From Obelidium mucronatum (lineage: Eukaryota > Chytridiomycota > Chytridiomycetes > Chytridiales > Chytriomycetaceae): a DNA stretch of 64,000 bases. Numbering within the stretch: the stretch's first letter is position 1; every line of letters begins with the position of its first letter. The notes under the pieces are model-generated. The model was not told the DNA's origin. It searched no databases and worked only from the letters and a program-made list of their open reading frames with translations. This document shows positions 22,685 through 31,468 of this stretch, piece after piece. The translations under genes were made by a program, and so were the position numbers. The DNA lies in NCBI GenBank assembly GCA_025765595.1, contig JAIVFH010000129.1, positions 1 to 64,000 of the forward strand, written 5' to 3'.

Positions 22685-23371
22685 ATGAATTACGTACGCA
22701 AACCTTACCCAAAGGAATGGAAAAAGAAAAAAAAAAATATGTATCATCATCCCAACAGCAACCCGCAAGCACCGCCATCAATACCCTCATCATCGTCATT
22801 AAAACCCGGCATCATCGTCTATCCCTTAATTTACATGCTCGATCAAACACAGAGGCAGGTTAAAGTGCTCCAGCTCAACTTAAACAACAACACCCCATCC
22901 TCCATCCTCCACCAAAGCAAAACCGCCATCGAAGCCCTCTTTTCCATGTACACAGTCAGCAACCCAAATCGCCTCTTCTACGCCATGGCAGGATACGTTT
23001 TCCATCGAAACACTGAGAGCCCCCCTTTCGGCGGCGCCATCAAATCGAACCCCGGATATCTCCAATTCCAAGGAACCAATGCTATTGAATTACTAGAGTT
23101 TCTCGTGTCTGAGGCTTTTCAGGCGTATTGGGGGTTGAAGGGGCGAGAGGCGGTTGACCTTGTGGCGGAGGCGGCTAATCGAGTCTATGAGATGCAGGTT
23201 CAGAGGGAAAAAGATGGGTTGGATGAGTTGATGATGCAAGGGATGAGAAAGGCGGGGCATATTGACTGGGTGGGGCACTATGTGATTCCGATCGAGTTGC
23301 GGCATGTTAACGAAAAGAAGATAAAGAGGGGGAAAGAATGTGGGTATGATATCCAAGAAGGTGGCTCATGA
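22685..23371 (+). CDS. Unrecognised family protein, member C (intronless)
   Basis: A single exon of 228 codons; an alternative in-frame start is at 22739 (MYHHPNSNPQ). The whole family core is present without introns: RLFYAMAGYVFHRN, PPFGGAIKSNPGY, LLEFLVSEAFQAYWGLKGR, EAVDLVAEAANRVYEMQ, then LDELMMQGMRKAGHIDWVG. Members A and B interrupt this same core with one to three introns at different places, so this copy may have arisen by retroposition. No signal peptide or membrane segment. Function unknown. Confidence 0.78.
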   Translation: MNYVRKPYPKEWKKKKKNMYHHPNSNPQAPPSIPSSSSLKPGIIVYPLIYMLDQTQRQVKVLQLNLNNNTPSSILHQSKTAIEALFSMYTVSNPNRLFYAMAGYVFHRNTESPPFGGAIKSNPGYLQFQGTNAIELLEFLVSEAFQAYWGLKGREAVDLVAEAANRVYEMQVQREKDGLDELMMQGMRKAGHIDWVGHYVIPIELRHVNEKKIKRGKECGYDIQEGGS

Positions 23372-23936
23372 TTTGGCTTGATAATAAATACAAAATTGAG
23401 GCAACACTGTTGTTGCAGCTTTGGCTGTGAAAAAATCAAAACAAGAATACCAAACGACACCAAAAGCAAAAGAGGTCGGAGGAGAATGCATATTATGATG
23501 ATTATAGGAGTAGTGGGTTTTTGCTGAATCTGAGGGTTGAAGGAAGCTGATGATGCCCTGTTCTGGAGGGTCACAATCAATTCTTGCAATCGGTTAATAG
23601 GCTGTACCTAGCTTGTAGTCCAGCGTTAGAGCCCATGAATTACTTGTCAAACCTGACAACACCCCATATGATATGGGTAACACTAGATTTTGTGCTCCGA
23701 CGTGACTTCCCCAACCAGCCATATGAGTAATACTACATTTTGTGCTCCGACCGTTGCAAACCTCAAGCTTGATTAGCTATTGAACAAAACTTCAATGGGT
23801 AACATTTCGCTCAAGGTTTTGGTACTCTCGATACAGAACTTTCGGATCGGAAAACTCAGAATTGGTACAACCAAAATAAAAAGCACAACCACTGCCATCA
23901 AACAATCTTTATATAAATTTATTTCATAACCATATT
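23372..23936. other. Convergent 3' intergenic region
   Basis: Lies between the ends of family member C and the DHRS12-like gene. It holds the short direct repeat listed separately and no recognisable gene. Confidence 0.5.
23665..23750. repeat. Imperfect direct repeat, about 32 bp
   Basis: Two copies of a CATATGA-GTAA-ACTA-ATTTTGTGCTCCGAC pattern at about 23665-23701 and 23719-23751 are separated by 17 bases. The last 16 bases are nearly identical in both. It stands between convergent genes. Confidence 0.75.
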
Positions 23937-24899
23937 TTAAGCAATATCTCTCAGGTATTTGGAACAAATTTCAACAAGTTTCTCAACATCCGAAGGCGCA
24001 GCTTCAGTCCCCGCCCAAAGTAAATGTTGCGAAACTTCCTTTCGATCAAACAAAAACGCCCCATTTCTAACTTTTTTAGCTTCCTCCGACAAAGCAGCCC
24101 AAACAATAGTATCTGCTCCTTGCTCACTCGTTCTCAAACGATCCTTCATTGCATTGTGAAACTGTGGGATCGAGGATTGCACACCAGGAGTATCAGCCCA
24201 TCCAGGATGCATCGACAAGAACTGAATCTCAGGGTGCTTAGCGGCCCAATATTCAGTCAACTCAATCTGCTGCCGCTTCGTCTGCGCATACACTGCAGAC
24301 CCATCAAACCCAGCCGCCGGCTTCTTGAAACGCAGACTATTCACATCCGACACATCTAGTTTCGCCGTAAGCGCACCCCCCGACGAAACCACAACAACGC
24401 GTGCACCGCCTTGACTCTTCCCCCGCAAAACCGGCATCAACAGCGTCGTCAACGCAAACGTGCCCATCGTGTTTGTCGCAAACGCGGCCTCCAGACCCTC
24501 CCCAGTCTCGACATGCTCCGCCGGCAGAATGCCCGCATTGTTGATCAGCACGCTCACAGGCGCGTCGCCCCACGCGCCGACAAAGCGCTTCACATCCCGC
24601 ACGGATGACAAATCAACAACGTGCAGCACCGCGCGCGCGCCGACGGCCGCGGCGGCGGCGGCCCCGCGCTCGCGCGAGCGGCACAGCAGGTGGACGGTGG
24701 CGCCCAGGCGGCCGAGCGCCGTGGCGGCGGCGAGGCCGAGTCCGGCGTTGGCGCCCGTCACCAGCACGACTGTGTCGGCGGCGACCGCGGCGATTGGCGC
24801 GAACTGTCGCTGGTGCCGCTCGAAGCCCTGCCGCGTGAACTCGCCGAGCCCTGTGAGGCCGAACGCGGCGTTGCGGTATCCGGCGATAAGTGTGTCCAT
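23937..24899 (-). CDS. DHRS12: Short-chain dehydrogenase, DHRS12-like
   Basis: An intronless 320-residue protein. The N-terminal YRNAAFGLTGLGEFTRQGFE resembles the start of DHRS12, which distinguishes it from other SDRs. A Rossmann fold follows: TGANAGLG (cofactor loop, residue about 49), LCRSR, VDLSS, NNAGILPAEH, VSSGGALTAKL, the catalytic YAQTK (Tyr and Lys, residues about 204-208) and HPGWADTPGV. All SDR catalytic residues are present, so it should be an NAD(P)-dependent oxidoreductase; the substrate is unknown. The 5' third is strongly GC-rich and Ala-rich, the 3' part is not. Confidence 0.88.
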   Translation of the reverse strand: MDTLIAGYRNAAFGLTGLGEFTRQGFERHQRQFAPIAAVAADTVVLVTGANAGLGLAAATALGRLGATVHLLCRSRERGAAAAAAVGARAVLHVVDLSSVRDVKRFVGAWGDAPVSVLINNAGILPAEHVETGEGLEAAFATNTMGTFALTTLLMPVLRGKSQGGARVVVVSSGGALTAKLDVSDVNSLRFKKPAAGFDGSAVYAQTKRQQIELTEYWAAKHPEIQFLSMHPGWADTPGVQSSIPQFHNAMKDRLRTSEQGADTIVWAALSEEAKKVRNGAFLFDRKEVSQHLLWAGTEAAPSDVEKLVEICSKYLRDIA

Positions 24900-25120
24900 T
24901 TTCTAATAATATTTAAAATTTGTTTGGATTTGAAATTGTTGAAATTGATTTGTCCAAATTTGTCCGATCGCATTTCTGCATTCCCTTTGCATACATCTGA
25001 CGCTTCAGATTACAACTCACTACTTTTTTTTTTTATTATTTACTTCATCATAGGAATAAAAAACAGAGAGATTTTCGAACGCGGTTAAAAAACTACAGAA
25101 ACTACTTATTTTTTTTTTGT

Positions 25121-27152
25121 TTAGTATTCGTAAGCAACTGGAGCTGGCTTGGTGTACACCAAGTCGTTGGTCTTGTAAAGAGCAGCGATGGCACAGTAGT
25201 CTCCGTTGACCTTGGGGTCAAAGTGAGAGCTGTATGGGTTCAACAATGGTCCACCGTTAGAGTCAGTGTTCTTTTGACCAGCGAAGCAGCATTCTCCAGT
25301 CTTTTGGCCTGGCGCAGTCAAACCAGCACCGTCACAGTACTCAGTACGGTAGACAACTCCTTCCTTGTTACCGAGGTACGACAACTCAGCAGCAGCGATT
25401 CCCTTCTCGTTAACGAGGGAGGCACGGAAACGGTTCAAACGAGTAGCAGTAGCATCGTTTCTCTTGGTGTTGGACCAGAAACGCTCAGCAATGGCAGCCA
25501 CACGTGGGAACACGTATCTGTCCAAGTTGTGTCTCTTGACGGTTTCGGTCCAGAGAGCACCGAATCCTCCCTTGATGGCCGCGGCTTCGGCAGTGGAAAG
25601 TCCAGCCAATGGCTCGTAGTCGTAGATCAAAGTCCAGTTGTGCCATTGTCCAGAGAAGGTGGCGTAGCCTGGGATATCGTACTTGTCAGCTGGGAAGTTG
25701 CGCTCATAGTCGCTGGAGCACCAACGGGCAGATGGGGAACAATCGAGGTAGTAAGTGTCGGATGGAGCGAGCACAATGTTCTTGAATCCCTTGCTGACAA
25801 TAGTCTTGACCTTGTCAACGGTTGGTCCTTGCCAGAGGGTGATCAAGGAGTTCTTTGGGATAACGTCATCGGAACCAAAGTCAGTGGCAATTTCGTCCCA
25901 GGCAGCCAAAGTCTTGTCATTGTCCTTCAAGATTTGAACCAACTGCTTGTCAAAGTTTCTCATCATTGGGTGCAGGGTTTCGAGTGGAGCGACATCCCAG
26001 TTGTCTGGAACAAGTCCGTACGCACGAGCATTGACTTCGTCGTGACCAACGTGGAGGATGGGGTCATCGAACCATCCACCGATTTCACTGACCATTTCTT
26101 CCAAAATGTCAATGGCTCTCTGCTTGCGGACATCGAGTTGTCCACATGGTGGCTGGTTGCAGTAGTGACGACCCCACCACGCGACTCCTCCAACACAGTC
26201 GTTGGTGACCTTGTCAACTGGAACGGTTTGGTTGGAGCACATGGCGTTGTTGGCGAAGGAGTTACCGTCCCATGGGGAGTGGTTCCAGGAAGAAATCAAC
26301 TTGGCATCAATGTGTCCAAGAACGGCGTTGTGGCCTGGGGTTTCGAATTCTGGGATAACACGAATGTTGCGCTGGTAAGCGTACATGACAATTTCTCTGA
26401 CATCCTTCTTGGTGTAAGCCTTGATGGAGCCGTCCTTGTTCTTGAAAGCAGCCTTCTTGAGTTGTGGGTAACGGTCCCAGACGATTGGGAAGGACTGGGA
26501 GTCGTAGATGTGCCAGTGGAAGACGTTGAGCTTGGAAGCGGCCATACCGTCCAAAATACGCTTGATGTCAGCGACAGTGAAGAAGTTACGGGCAGTGTCC
26601 AACATGAGTCCACGGTATGGGAAGGCGGGCTCATCCTTGATAGTGGCAAGGACAAGCTTTCCGTCCTTGGTGATGAGCTGGGAGAGGGTCTGGAGACCGT
26701 ACTTGACTCCGATTTGGTTGGCAGCTTTTTTTTTTGTAAGAAAACAAGGTGTGATTGTAGGTGGTATCAGCGAAAAGTTGAGATTAAAACAATAGAAGTC
26801 ATCACTCACCCTTGATGGTAGCACCCTTTTCAGTGATGTCCAAAGTGTAGGACTCCTTCTTTCCAACCAAGTCATCTGGAGCTCCAATGTCCCATCCGTT
26901 GTTTTCGTCAACGTCAGCAGTGACCTTGAACTTGTTGGAAGAAGCCTTTCCACCCTTGGCGGTGAAGGCAGTGTTGAGAGAAGCAACATCGACGGCAATT
27001 GGTCCGTTACCGAGGTTGGACTTGACAGTGAATCCACCAATGGCAATAGACTTGTTCTTGTCAACAACGGACTTTGGCAATGGCCAGAGGTAGTCAGAGG
27101 CAGTCAAGGCAGAGACTGCGGTAGCAATAGAAAGGAGAGAGAGGATCTGCAT
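25121..27152 (-). CDS. Secreted GH20 beta-N-acetylhexosaminidase (GH20-2)
   Basis: Exons 27152-26810 and 26724-25121 give 648 residues. Signal peptide, N-terminal accessory domain and TIM barrel are as in GH20-1, with the catalytic pair in LHVGHDEVNARAYG. It is closest to GH20-6 over its whole length: both carry GWDIGAPDDLVGKKESYTLD in exon 1 and TIKDEPAFPYRG in exon 2. The intron is 85 nt and unlike those of the other copies in sequence. It stands alone, 3.2 kb from GH20-1 with a DHRS12-like gene and family member C between. Confidence 0.97.
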
Positions 27153-27211
27153 AGTAGTCTAAGAACGAAAGAGAGCGACTTGTTTCTGGCTTGGGAGGGT
27201 CACCATTCAAC

Positions 27212-27259
27212 TTTATATCCTTGTTGAGCAATTTCAAATGAGAAAATTTTGAGAGCTGG
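27212..27259 (-). promoter_or_regulatory. GH20-2 core promoter: TATA box and AT-rich element
   Basis: Coding orientation: AGCTCTCAAAATTTTCTC then ATTTGAAAT (plus 27231-27259), followed by TATAAAG (plus 27212-27217), about 60 bases before the ATG. Spacing and order match GH20-1. Confidence 0.65.
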
Positions 27260-27305
27260 AAAGCAAAGTTCAAACGACTAAAAATTCTACAAATGGCAAG
27301 CCGAG

Positions 27306-27313
27306 TGCCACCC
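27306..27313 (+). promoter_or_regulatory. TGCCACCC motif upstream of GH20-2
   Basis: An exact TGCCACCC lies about 155 bases before the GH20-2 ATG. The same 8-mer, in either orientation, is upstream of GH20-3, GH20-4, GH20-5 and the S41 gene. Confidence 0.45.
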
Positions 27314-27593
27314 GTGATACCAGATGACTTTAGTTGGAGGATGCTGAGTGAGAGGATGCTGATCGCACAAGCTGCATGAAAGTTTAGGGAGCTGTGGCTA
27401 TTTCCCAGCTGCGAATGCGAGGTCCCTCCGTTTGTTCCCATCCTTGCCTCAGTGTCTCCAAAAAAAAAAGGGCTTGTCCGTCATTTCCCGATCAGCTAAC
27501 GACGAAAATCGGGAACTTCTGCTCTCCACGTTTCTTTTTTTTGCCATCATCGCCATCACCATCACCATCACTGATCGATCCCGATTTCGTTTT

Positions 27594-28388
27594 TTATTCG
27601 ATCACTTCATATATATCTAGGAAGGTTCTTTGTGGATCAAAAGTGTTCCGAATCTGCAGTTCCTGTTCCGCAGTCACGCCTTCTTTGCCGTGCCATATAG
27701 TCAGCGACCATTGATTGGATGCTTCAAGCAAGCGACGCATTTCGCCAACGGAGGCAAGGGCGTCGCAGGCACGCACGGGGAACGTGACTTGAGCCGTGAG
27801 CAAGTTGTGCGACCGACACACGGCCAGCATGGCGTCGACCATGGTCGGCGAGTAGCCCAGATCGTCAGCATCGGCATCGGCAGCCACGGGACCCGTCGTC
27901 CAGCCGACACTCAGCACGGCGCCGCGCCGCGTCAGGGCGGCGCAGGCGGCGACGAAGGCGGCGGCGTCGAAGACGGGCGGCGATCCGCGCGGGCCCTGCA
28001 GAATGTCTGCGTTGAGCCACAGCGCGCCGGGCGAGACCGCAAACAGCGACAGCGACAGCGCCTGCGCCAGCGACGCGCACGCCGCCGGCGCCTTGAAGTC
28101 GAGCTTGATTGCGCGCACGCTCGCGTTGAGTGCGGACGCCTGCGCCAGCCACGCGGCGAGCGGCGGGCCCGACGTCTGCGGCGGGTGCGCCATGAACGCG
28201 CCCGTCGCGCCCGTCGCGCCGCTGCCGAAGCTCACGTCCGCCTCGACAAACACGCCGCCGCCGCCGCCCGCCGCTGCGTCCGCGAGCGCGTCGAGGCTGT
28301 TGACGCCGTGCTTCCACGCCACGTCCATCGGCGATGCGACCGAGAACTGCCGCATCGCTGTTTCGCAGTGCGTCGGCGGAGCTGTCAT
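27594..28388 (-). CDS. FAM151: FAM151/menorin-like protein
   Basis: An intronless 264-residue protein. Recognisable family blocks, in order: VFVEADVSFG, FMAHPPQTSGPPLAAWL, AIKLDFK, LWLNADILQGPRG, LSVGWTTG, LGYSPTMVDAML, QVTFPVRA and WSLTIWHGKEG. These match the FAM151 (menorin) family, related to glycerophosphodiester phosphodiesterase barrels. Animal menorin acts in dendrite shaping; the reaction is not settled to my knowledge. There is no signal peptide, as in FAM151B. The 5' two-thirds is very GC-rich. Confidence 0.88.
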   Translation of the reverse strand: MTAPPTHCETAMRQFSVASPMDVAWKHGVNSLDALADAAAGGGGGVFVEADVSFGSGATGATGAFMAHPPQTSGPPLAAWLAQASALNASVRAIKLDFKAPAACASLAQALSLSLFAVSPGALWLNADILQGPRGSPPVFDAAAFVAACAALTRRGAVLSVGWTTGPVAADADADDLGYSPTMVDAMLAVCRSHNLLTAQVTFPVRACDALASVGEMRRLLEASNQWSLTIWHGKEGVTAEQELQIRNTFDPQRTFLDIYEVIE

Positions 28389-28423
28389 AATATTTAAAGT
28401 ACAAATAATAAATAATATAATTC
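28389..28423. promoter_or_regulatory. 35-bp bidirectional promoter
   Basis: Only 35 bases separate the divergent ATGs of the FAM151-like and the Ser-rich gene. The spacer is almost pure A/T (TATTTAAAGT, AATAATAAATAATATAA). Confidence 0.55.
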
Positions 28424-30841
28424 ATGATCAACGACTTGATCGCGTCCCTCGCTGTCCATGGCCCGCTGCTCCTTTCAGGCCCAGATCCGCGGCTTAAGCT
28501 GGACTTGATCTACACGCTTAGAGACTACCACCAGCTGCGCGGCGTCGACGTCTGCATCCACTGCGTCCCAACAAACAAACGCGAGTCGGTCTCGGTGGAT
28601 GGACGCGTCTGTGGAGGAATAGAGAACTTGGTTCAATCGCTCCATGAGATGTTGCTGAGGGAATTGGATTCGAGATCAGATTCAAGGTCGGATTCTTGCC
28701 ATGATACAAACCGTGACTGCGACCGCAGCAGCCAGAAAACTTGTACCAGCCATTCTTCGAGCAAAACCGCCAGTACATCAGTTTCTAGCTCCTATTCGTC
28801 TTCAGACAGTTCGGCGTCTCAAGAGACGTCACAAACGGAAACTTCTGCTACTTCTGAAACAATAAGATCGCTGTCCTCAAAATGTACCGAAACCAGCTCC
28901 ATAATAACCACTGAAATTCAAAGTGCAACCGATGCCAGCGAATCATCATCAAATGAGAGTTCCACAGCAAGATCCTCTAAGGTATTGACTTCCAGTGTAT
29001 CTCGTAACACCACCAATTCGGACAACTCCTATACATTGAGTTCATTGACAACATTTTCTTCTCGTGAATCATCATCAATCAGCAGCTCGTACGCATCCAC
29101 TTTGCTCCAATCTCAGAGATCGTTTACAACGGTTTCAGACGTCTCCTCCTCAGTCCATCGAAAACTTTCAACCATCAAGGAATGCATCCAAACGTTACGA
29201 AAATATCACAACACATTCACATTGGTTATTTTACCTGCTTGGTCCCTCTTTACTTCTTCAACAACTACACCCAAAAGAGTAAAGCGTCGGGAATCTCTCG
29301 TCTTGCAATCCCTTTTTGAGATATTCAGTATCGAAAACATGAATGATGACGAGAATCAAGTAAAATCTGGGAGCTTGGTAATTCCTACAGAGCCATTTCA
29401 ATTTACCAAACAATCCGAAAATACAAATGATTGGGAGTGGGACGTAACAGTTGCTCCAGAAATTCAAGACGACTCAAACTCAAATACAACAAATACACAA
29501 CAACACAAGGACGCCTTTTTCCGCCTATCAAGACGAACCAATCTATTCGGAACACACACAACGTCAACCAATACCCACCGAGTTCAAACCATTGGCACCA
29601 ATCACCAAGCAACCTGTTATCAAGTCCAGAGACGCAAACGACCACCACCACCTCCATCACAATCATCCACCACCCAAGAATCCAACAATTCCAAACAAGA
29701 CCTACAAGCCCAAGACCAAGACGACCCCCGCTTCATTTACACATGCCTCAAAAAATCACTCTCCCACAACAACAAACTCCATCAACTCTTGCCAGTATCA
29801 GTACTCTTGCGACACTTGGCCAACTCTCCTTTAAGTTCCCAAATCAACCAACAAGACAAGCGAACCCCCAAATTCATTTACAGCACCATCGCAGAATCTC
29901 TCGTCGCTCGATACTCGACAACTGATAAAAACCAACAACCCGTTTCAAGCTTCGATTTCGCATGTGCCTTGGAAAATAAACTGCTTTGGTACAAACTGGC
30001 ACACACGCTTGTCTCGCGGCAGAGTTCAATCACAGAAAGAACGAGTACAGGAAGAGTCTTGTTGATTCTTTTGACACGGGTTCGAATGAGCAGGAGCAAG
30101 TTTATCCGGCATATTGAGAAGGAGTTCCAAGACGGAGGAGGAGGAGGAGGAGGAGGAGGCGCTGTTTGTTGGCTGTTTGATGCAGTGATGGCGTCCTTGT
30201 CAACGGCTTTTACAATCAAGGTTTTCAGGTGGAAGTGTGGACTTGGGAGGGAGGTTTTGAAGGAGAAGATTGGGCTTTTGGCGGTTGCGGGTGGGTTGAT
30301 GGGTGTCTTTGGGGAACACCTTTGTAAGGGTGGTTATTGTCATCATGTTGGTCCCGGCGGCGGTGCGGGCGGCAAAAAAAGCTCCATCAATATGGAGGTT
30401 TGGATTCTTGGGATATCGAGGGGAATTCGGGAGTGTTATAAACTGTCAACAAGAAATACTCGTGCTGAAAGCAGCAGCAGCGGCAGCAACAACAGCAGCA
30501 GCAATAGCAGCAAAATTGACCCTCCCGATGAAGTAGCTGTGGCATGCATGAATCTGCTATCAGGTCTTTCTGTACTACTGCCCCCCCGCGCGGATACCAA
30601 ACCCGAAGATTCGAAAAGGATGGGACTTGTGGACTGGGCCACGATAAAAGACGTTGCTAGCTTCTTTCCGTGTTGGCAAACGAGGGATTCTGCTTCCTAC
30701 TTGTTGAGAAAGATGGACGTTCATGTCAAAAACGCTGCACGGGCGGCGACGGGAATGAAGGCGGATACAGTGCCAACGAGCTGGAGAGATGCATGTGAAA
30801 GACAAATTATGCATCCCTGTATGCTCTCTGTATTAGGCTGA
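28424..30841 (+). CDS. Hypothetical Ser-rich protein, 805 residues
   Basis: One long exon. Residues 1-80 look folded (LIASLAVHGPLLLSGP, LIYTLRDYH, VDVCIHCVP), faintly like the start of an AAA-type ATPase, but the P-loop lysine is absent. Residues 85-240 are a Ser/Thr-rich tract. A hydrophobic segment (NTFTLVILPAWSLFT) near 270 could be a Walker-B-like strand. Residues 340-460 are Asn/Gln/Pro-rich, and the C-terminal 300 residues look helical with Gly and Ser insertions. The layout could suit a diverged ATPase such as an ORC subunit, but I cannot support that. Function unknown; the long conserved-looking frame makes it a real gene. Confidence 0.7.
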   Translation: MINDLIASLAVHGPLLLSGPDPRLKLDLIYTLRDYHQLRGVDVCIHCVPTNKRESVSVDGRVCGGIENLVQSLHEMLLRELDSRSDSRSDSCHDTNRDCDRSSQKTCTSHSSSKTASTSVSSSYSSSDSSASQETSQTETSATSETIRSLSSKCTETSSIITTEIQSATDASESSSNESSTARSSKVLTSSVSRNTTNSDNSYTLSSLTTFSSRESSSISSSYASTLLQSQRSFTTVSDVSSSVHRKLSTIKECIQTLRKYHNTFTLVILPAWSLFTSSTTTPKRVKRRESLVLQSLFEIFSIENMNDDENQVKSGSLVIPTEPFQFTKQSENTNDWEWDVTVAPEIQDDSNSNTTNTQQHKDAFFRLSRRTNLFGTHTTSTNTHRVQTIGTNHQATCYQVQRRKRPPPPPSQSSTTQESNNSKQDLQAQDQDDPRFIYTCLKKSLSHNNKLHQLLPVSVLLRHLANSPLSSQINQQDKRTPKFIYSTIAESLVARYSTTDKNQQPVSSFDFACALENKLLWYKLAHTLVSRQSSITERTSTGRVLLILLTRVRMSRSKFIRHIEKEFQDGGGGGGGGGAVCWLFDAVMASLSTAFTIKVFRWKCGLGREVLKEKIGLLAVAGGLMGVFGEHLCKGGYCHHVGPGGGAGGKKSSINMEVWILGISRGIRECYKLSTRNTRAESSSSGSNNSSSNSSKIDPPDEVAVACMNLLSGLSVLLPPRADTKPEDSKRMGLVDWATIKDVASFFPCWQTRDSASYLLRKMDVHVKNAARAATGMKADTVPTSWRDACERQIMHPCMLSVLG

Positions 30842-31468
30842 CTTGAGAAAAAAAAAAAAAGAGAAGGGGAATTTGACCATAATTAAAAAAAAAAAGTTTA
30901 AAGAATAAATGAAAAGAGCACTCGAGGTAGGGCTGATTGAGAGATTATTTGGAAGATTGAGGCACTTGTTGAGTATGAGCAAATTGGTTGCGTGCCACCC
31001 AGTAGAATCTCCCCTGGTGTATCCCGATCACCACTTTTTTTTAACATTCCATCAACAACATGATTCAAACCTTTTACATTCTAAATTTTTACGGGAGCTG
31101 GCGCCAATGCTGTTTTGAGAGTTCTCTGCCGATGTGGTGTGTGGGGATGAGGTCTGCGGATATACAAACAATACAATCGGAAACGGAAATGAAGAGTAGA
31201 AGGGCAAACAGAAACAGAAATAAACCAAAAGAAAAACAAAGAGACATCAGTCAATAAGCTGGTCAATAAGCTCACAAAAAACTTCGTTTTTTAATCAAAT
31301 AACCTAAAATTTGCGCCCGCCACATGACGAAAGTTTTGCGATCTCCATTTTTTTTCTTGAGTCTATTGACGCCACTTTTCGGGACCTGAATTCGCTTATA
31401 AGAAGGCCAAAAAACAAATCTATCCCTCTTTTTGTACCAACTCTTCCTCCCCCCCAACTATCCAGTAA
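30842..31468. other. Intergenic region with S41 promoter
   Basis: About 630 bases. TGCCACCC is at 30993-31000, and a TATA-like CTTATAAGAAGG lies about 31392-31405, roughly 65 bases before the S41 ATG. No gene is seen; the short frames have no recognisable product. Confidence 0.5.

Noticed and set aside
28424..28700. ORC5 or other AAA ATPase assignment for the Ser-rich protein
   Set aside because: The P-loop lysine and other ATPase motifs are missing, so the resemblance is too weak to name the gene.
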